In this document: positions 60,864-64,000 of the stretch, one piece after another
Layout of the letters: each line of letters begins with the position of its first letter
How positions within the stretch are numbered: position 1 is the stretch's first letter
Assembly: GCF_000968135.1 (NCBI RefSeq)
Contig: NZ_FO538765.1
Coordinates: forward strand, 2,247,819 to 2,311,818
Length of the DNA: 64,000 nucleotides
Direction: 5' to 3'
Origin: Magnetospira sp. QH-2
GTDB lineage: Bacteria > Pseudomonadota > Alphaproteobacteria > Rhodospirillales > Magnetospiraceae
The notes under the pieces: model-generated
Databases searched by the model: none
What the model was told of the DNA's origin: nothing
What the model saw: the letters and a program-made list of their open reading frames with translations, nothing else
Position numbers and translations under genes: made by a program

Positions 60864-61775
60864 ATGCGCATCGGCATCGACCTGGGCGGCACCAAGATCG
60901 AAGGGATCGCTCTGGATGACCAGGGACGGGAACTCCTCCGGGACCGCATTTCCACCCCAGCCGGAGATTATCAAGGCACCCTGAGTGCGGTCATTCAACT
61001 GGTGGAAACCATTGAAAGAAAAACCGGACAGCAAGGGTCCGTGGGTGTCGGCATCCCCGGCACAATCTCTCCTGTCACGGGCCTGATCAAAAACGCCAAT
61101 TCAACCTGCCTTATCGGCCATCCCTTGGACCGGGACCTGTCCAAAGGTCTCAATCGTCCGGTCAATCTGGCCAACGACGCCAATTGCTTTGCCGTGTCTG
61201 AGGCCATGGATGGCGCGGGAGAGGGCTATCAGGTGGTATTCGGCGTGATCCTTGGCACCGGCGTGGGCGGCGGCCTGGTTTTCAACCACCAAGCTCATGT
61301 GGGACCCAATGCCATTGGCGGAGAATGGGGCCACAACCCCCTGCCCTGGCCCACCGACGATGAACGGCCCGGCCCGCCCTGCTATTGCGGCAAAAGAGGC
61401 TGTATTGAGACTCATTTGTCTGGGCCGGGTTTCGCGGGGGACTATCGACGCCGCGCGGGGGCCGACCAGACCGTGCAAGGCGCCCTGGAAATCTGCCAGC
61501 GGATCAAGGACGGCGACCCAGCGGCCCAACAAGCCATGCAGACCTATGAACACCGCCTCGCGCGCGCTCTTGCCGGGGTCATCAATATAATCGACCCGGA
61601 CATTATCGTGCTGGGGGGTGGCCTATCCAATATTGATCGATTGTACAACAACGTCCCGAAGCTGTGGCAAGATTGGGTATTCTCCGACCACGCCGACACG
61701 CCTTTGCGAAAGAACCGCCATGGCGATTCAAGCGGCGTCCGGGGCGCTGCATGGCTGTGGCCGTCGGCAGGCTAA
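60864..61775 (+). CDS. ROK-family sugar kinase (fructokinase/N-acetylhexosamine kinase type)
   Basis: A 303-residue ROK kinase: N-terminal ATP site [19 protein letters not shown], sugar-site region [12 protein letters not shown] and [11 protein letters not shown], and the ROK zinc motif GHNPLPWP...[17 protein letters not shown] with the Cys-rich turn. It phosphorylates a hexose or N-acetylhexosamine; which one is not decided here. It overlaps the convergent eipB-like gene by four bases. Confidence 0.9.
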   Translation: MRIGIDLGGTKIEGIALDDQGRELLRDRISTPAGDYQGTLSAVIQLVETIERKTGQQGSVGVGIPGTISPVTGLIKNANSTCLIGHPLDRDLSKGLNRPVNLANDANCFAVSEAMDGAGEGYQVVFGVILGTGVGGGLVFNHQAHVGPNAIGGEWGHNPLPWPTDDERPGPPCYCGKRGCIETHLSGPGFAGDYRRRAGADQTVQGALEICQRIKDGDPAAQQAMQTYEHRLARALAGVINIIDPDIIVLGGGLSNIDRLYNNVPKLWQDWVFSDHADTPLRKNRHGDSSGVRGAAWLWPSAG

Positions 61776-62581
61776 CACCCCTCGTCGGGGAGCAATTCCA
61801 ACTGCATCAGGACACCGCGAATAGCAAAATCGCCGAAATCCTGAACCAGGGATTCAGCGATCCCGTCGGGCCTGTAATGGGCGGAGAGTTCCACCACCGG
61901 CAGGGGCTCGCCACTCGCGGGATCAAAATAGGCCATATGAATGGGGGTCACCGGAAGCGGTGTCAATCCGGCCCCCTCCAGCAAAGAGCCCGCTCCCTTG
62001 TCAGACGGTTTCGAGCCGGAGATCATTGCCGACACTTGCATGGCCCCACCTTGATCGGCCCCATCGAACAATGGAACCGCCATCATCCTTTTTCCGTCGC
62101 GTGCTGCCTTTAGAAGCTCGATCAGGTGGCGGCTGGGAAACAGGGTACCGGGCGGCAGATCAAAATAGGCCTCTTCCGGCTGGGTAAAAACCACTTGGCG
62201 GTTGTCAGCCTCCAACGTCGCTTCTCCGCGCATCAAACTGATCACCGCGCCATTGTCCACTTCGCGGCCCCAAAAACGATAGTGGGTACCATCACGGGCT
62301 TCCCAACTCGTCAAGGACCAGAGATTCTCCTCCAGCCCCCCATCCGCATCACCAAGGATCAATCGACTGCGGTTCTCGGTAGACCAGCCGTCACAACGGC
62401 TTTGGAAGCGGTAAAAAAAGATCCCGGTGGCCTGGACAACCCCCGAGCCTTCTCGGGATTCCAGCAACGACACATCATATAACGCCCGGTGCGACACCAA
62501 GCCCTGCGCGCGCGCGGTGGCGTCGCCCCAGACGAGGACGATCAGAAGGATACCAAAGAGGCCGCGCAGCAAGAACATCAT
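61772..62581 (-). CDS. EipB-like (DUF1849) periplasmic envelope protein
   Basis: A 269-residue protein with a signal peptide (ends ARA, about residue 25) and the DUF1849 start [13 protein letters not shown]. It has a beta-rich body ([28 protein letters not shown]). Only two cysteines are seen, Cys63 and the last residue Cys269. This matches the N-to-C-terminal disulfide (Cys69-Cys278) I recall in Brucella EipB, which maintains outer-envelope integrity. ATG at 62581 is used; a second ATG directly follows. Confidence 0.82.
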   Translation of the reverse strand: MMFLLRGLFGILLIVLVWGDATARAQGLVSHRALYDVSLLESREGSGVVQATGIFFYRFQSRCDGWSTENRSRLILGDADGGLEENLWSLTSWEARDGTHYRFWGREVDNGAVISLMRGEATLEADNRQVVFTQPEEAYFDLPPGTLFPSRHLIELLKAARDGKRMMAVPLFDGADQGGAMQVSAMISGSKPSDKGAGSLLEGAGLTPLPVTPIHMAYFDPASGEPLPVVELSAHYRPDGIAESLVQDFGDFAIRGVLMQLELLPDEGC

Positions 62582-62765
62582 GGACCGGTTCGAAGTTCAT
62601 CATGAATGGGCCTCGAAATTGGACCTAATTGGTCGCCCTGTCCATGGGGCATGTCTTGCCGGGTAGGGAAATATCTGCCGGGTGAACTGGGCAAATAGTG
62701 CCTCTCGAGCCTTCCTATCCTCGCCATGAACAAATATATCGCTTTCGATTCAATCCTCTGAAAGC

Positions 62766-62781
62766 TGGCACGGTCCCTGCT
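62766..62781 (+). promoter_or_regulatory. Sigma-54-type promoter upstream of the GGDEF gene
   Basis: TGGCACG, four bases, then CTGCT: the -24 element is perfect, and the -12 GC is at correct spacing with one mismatch in the TTGC box. It lies 78 bp before the diguanylate cyclase ATG. Confidence 0.7.
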
Positions 62782-62843
62782 TGGAGAGTGTTGGTAATCC
62801 CTCTCTCCCGGGTTCGCTCCCGCAACGTGAATGGAAGAATACC

Positions 62844-63572
62844 ATGAACGCTCAATTCGGACTGCCCATCAAGACGGCCAATGACGAACCGGAACACGAT
62901 CTGGTCAGCCATATCACCCATTTGATTTACTGGCTGAGCGATGATGTATCCCCTGCCTCCTCTCTCCGCGAAACCGGCTCGACCATTGATGCCGCCGAAG
63001 CAGCCCTGATCTCCGCCATGCAGGCGGCCAACCTAATTGCCGAGCAGAAAGCCCGGATTGCCAAGTTGGAAGAACAGGTGCTGACCGACGAGCTGACCCA
63101 ACTGAGCAACCGGCGTGGCTTCTTGCGAGAAGTCCGCCGGATCCGCTCAGCAATGGACCGGTACGACGAACAAGGGTTGCTGCTGTTCATCGATCTGGAT
63201 GGCTTCAAGCAGGTCAACGACACCTTCGGCCACGCCGCCGGAGACACCGTCCTGCAACGGGTTGCCGATGTGCTGCGTGACAGCGTGCGGCAATCGGATG
63301 TGGTCGCCCGTCTCGGTGGCGACGAATTCGTGGTGCTGCTTTCCCATGCCTCTCCCGAGGCGGCACGGACCAAGGCACGGGAGCTGGATCGCATTCTCAA
63401 CGCTGCAAAGGCTTGGTGGCATGATCATCAAATTCCCATCCGGGCCAGCATCGGCATCCGTAAAGTGACCCGAAACTGCGCCATGGACAAGCTGCTGCGC
63501 GAGGCCGACAACGCCATGTACGCCAGCAAGCGGTCGCGATGTTCGAGCCTGCCCGCCTTGTCCCAGCCCTGA
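62844..63572 (+). CDS. Diguanylate cyclase (GGDEF) with I-site
   Basis: A 242-residue soluble protein. The N-terminal region (about 1-80, with a coiled coil ending IAEQKARIAKLEEQ) has no recognised sensor. The GGDEF domain follows (LTDELTQLSNRRGFL, LFIDLDGFKQVNDTFGHAAGD, RLGGDEFVVLL). The RQSD I-site lies five residues before GGDEF, so product inhibition by c-di-GMP is expected. The ATG at 62844 follows TGGAAGAA. Confidence 0.92.
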   Translation: MNAQFGLPIKTANDEPEHDLVSHITHLIYWLSDDVSPASSLRETGSTIDAAEAALISAMQAANLIAEQKARIAKLEEQVLTDELTQLSNRRGFLREVRRIRSAMDRYDEQGLLLFIDLDGFKQVNDTFGHAAGDTVLQRVADVLRDSVRQSDVVARLGGDEFVVLLSHASPEAARTKARELDRILNAAKAWWHDHQIPIRASIGIRKVTRNCAMDKLLREADNAMYASKRSRCSSLPALSQP

Positions 63573-63578
63573 CCGGTT

Positions 63579-64000
63579 ATGAAAATCGAAATTCTGCCGC
63601 CGCTGCTCAGACCGGACCTCACCCCCCAGGAAACGAAATCCCGCGAGATTATCCCCGTCGGCCCCACTCAGCCGCTGGTGATTGACGGCGAGCGGGTAGA
63701 CGTACAAGTCGCGACCCCGGAACCGTCAGGTCCACCCACCGCCCTGCAAAAGCTTGTGGGCAACCGGGATGTACGGGATCTTTCGCCCCGACAGATGGTG
63801 GATCTCAGCCTGGACCTCTATGCCGGGAACATTATTTCTTGGGATGAGTACACCCTGCTCGCCTTCCAGCCGGACCTGCATCCAGACTATGACGCCACGG
63901 TCGGTGCCTTGACCGGACGCCCGGCGGCCCCGGACACTCCCCGGGACTATGTCGCCCAATGGGAGGAAAAACTCGATTTCGAGATGAAGCACAACACCGA
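63579..64000 (+). CDS. Unknown protein, 3' end cut by window edge (partial)
   Basis: An open frame from ATG at 63579 to the edge gives at least 140 residues (MKIEILPPLLRPDLTPQETK, later SPRQMVDLSLDLYAGNIISWDEYTLLAFQPDLHPDYDATVG). It is acidic and Pro-rich with no signal peptide. Six bases separate it from the GGDEF gene, so it may share the sigma-54 promoter and could belong to the same flagellar or c-di-GMP unit. No family is recognised. Confidence 0.7.
   Translation, partial: MKIEILPPLLRPDLTPQETKSREIIPVGPTQPLVIDGERVDVQVATPEPSGPPTALQKLVGNRDVRDLSPRQMVDLSLDLYAGNIISWDEYTLLAFQPDLHPDYDATVGALTGRPAAPDTPRDYVAQWEEKLDFEMKHNT

Overview
The window is about 60% GC, densely coded chromosomal DNA from an alphaproteobacterium. 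Gene content points to the Rhodospirillales: a CckA-type hybrid kinase in a flagellar operon, FliX, an alphaproteobacterial DksA without a full zinc finger, MotE and DUF6468 proteins, and an EipB-like envelope protein. A MamF/MmsF-like membrane protein and a Gly/Tyr-rich, sulfur-globule-like protein would fit a magnetotactic or sulfur-oxidising relative, but the sequence alone does not prove that.

Layout. 1-8.2 kb is housekeeping: the end of an AMP-forming acyl-CoA synthetase, pyruvate kinase, a periplasmic cyclophilin, an MFS transporter coupled to alaS, a small Cys-rich protein, and recA with a possible LexA box. 8.4-16.4 kb is a divergent flagellar export/rod locus. On the minus strand is flgB-flgC-fliE-fliQ-fliR-flhB-cckA; on the plus strand is an FlhB-C-like gene, an 87-aa gene, fliO and fliP. 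A perfect CtrA box (TTAA-N7-TTAA) lies between the two arms. 16.6-17.9 kb holds speD-speE. 18-27.1 kb (minus) is a motor block: fliL, fliM, DUF6468, motE, a CheY-like regulator, two MotB-like proteins and a 1153-residue beta/TPR protein. 27.3-41.6 kb is the rod/ring/hook block: flgF-G-A-H, dksA, fliX, flgE with a glycosyltransferase, then flgI-J-N-K-L. Three near-consensus sigma-54 promoters precede flgF, flgE and flgI.

41.8-53.5 kb holds an orphan amino-acid binding protein, a Sco1 copper chaperone, the MamF-like protein, an unknown charged protein, a C-terminal processing protease, a DHH phosphoesterase, and the tlyA-dxs-ispA-xseB-deacetylase cluster, interrupted by the Gly/Tyr-rich gene. 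53.6-64 kb holds an RND pump with its adaptor, an SqrR/BigR-like thiol-switch repressor, a lone receiver, a few unknowns, a ROK sugar kinase, an EipB-like protein, and a diguanylate cyclase behind its own sigma-54-like promoter.

How the genes fit together. CckA drives CtrA in alphaproteobacteria. A CtrA box at the head of the operon that ends in cckA suggests feedback between the cell cycle and early flagellar genes. FliX, which works with the sigma-54 activator FlbD in Caulobacter, sits beside the sigma-54-driven late genes.

The most unusual features are small non-autonomous inverted-repeat elements. Two 161-bp copies about 97% identical each sit on a 3-bp target duplication that is exactly the TAA stop codon of a neighbouring gene (speE, flgL). 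A third, 266-bp element has 29-bp perfect terminal repeats and shares the internal core and hairpin geometry of the other two.
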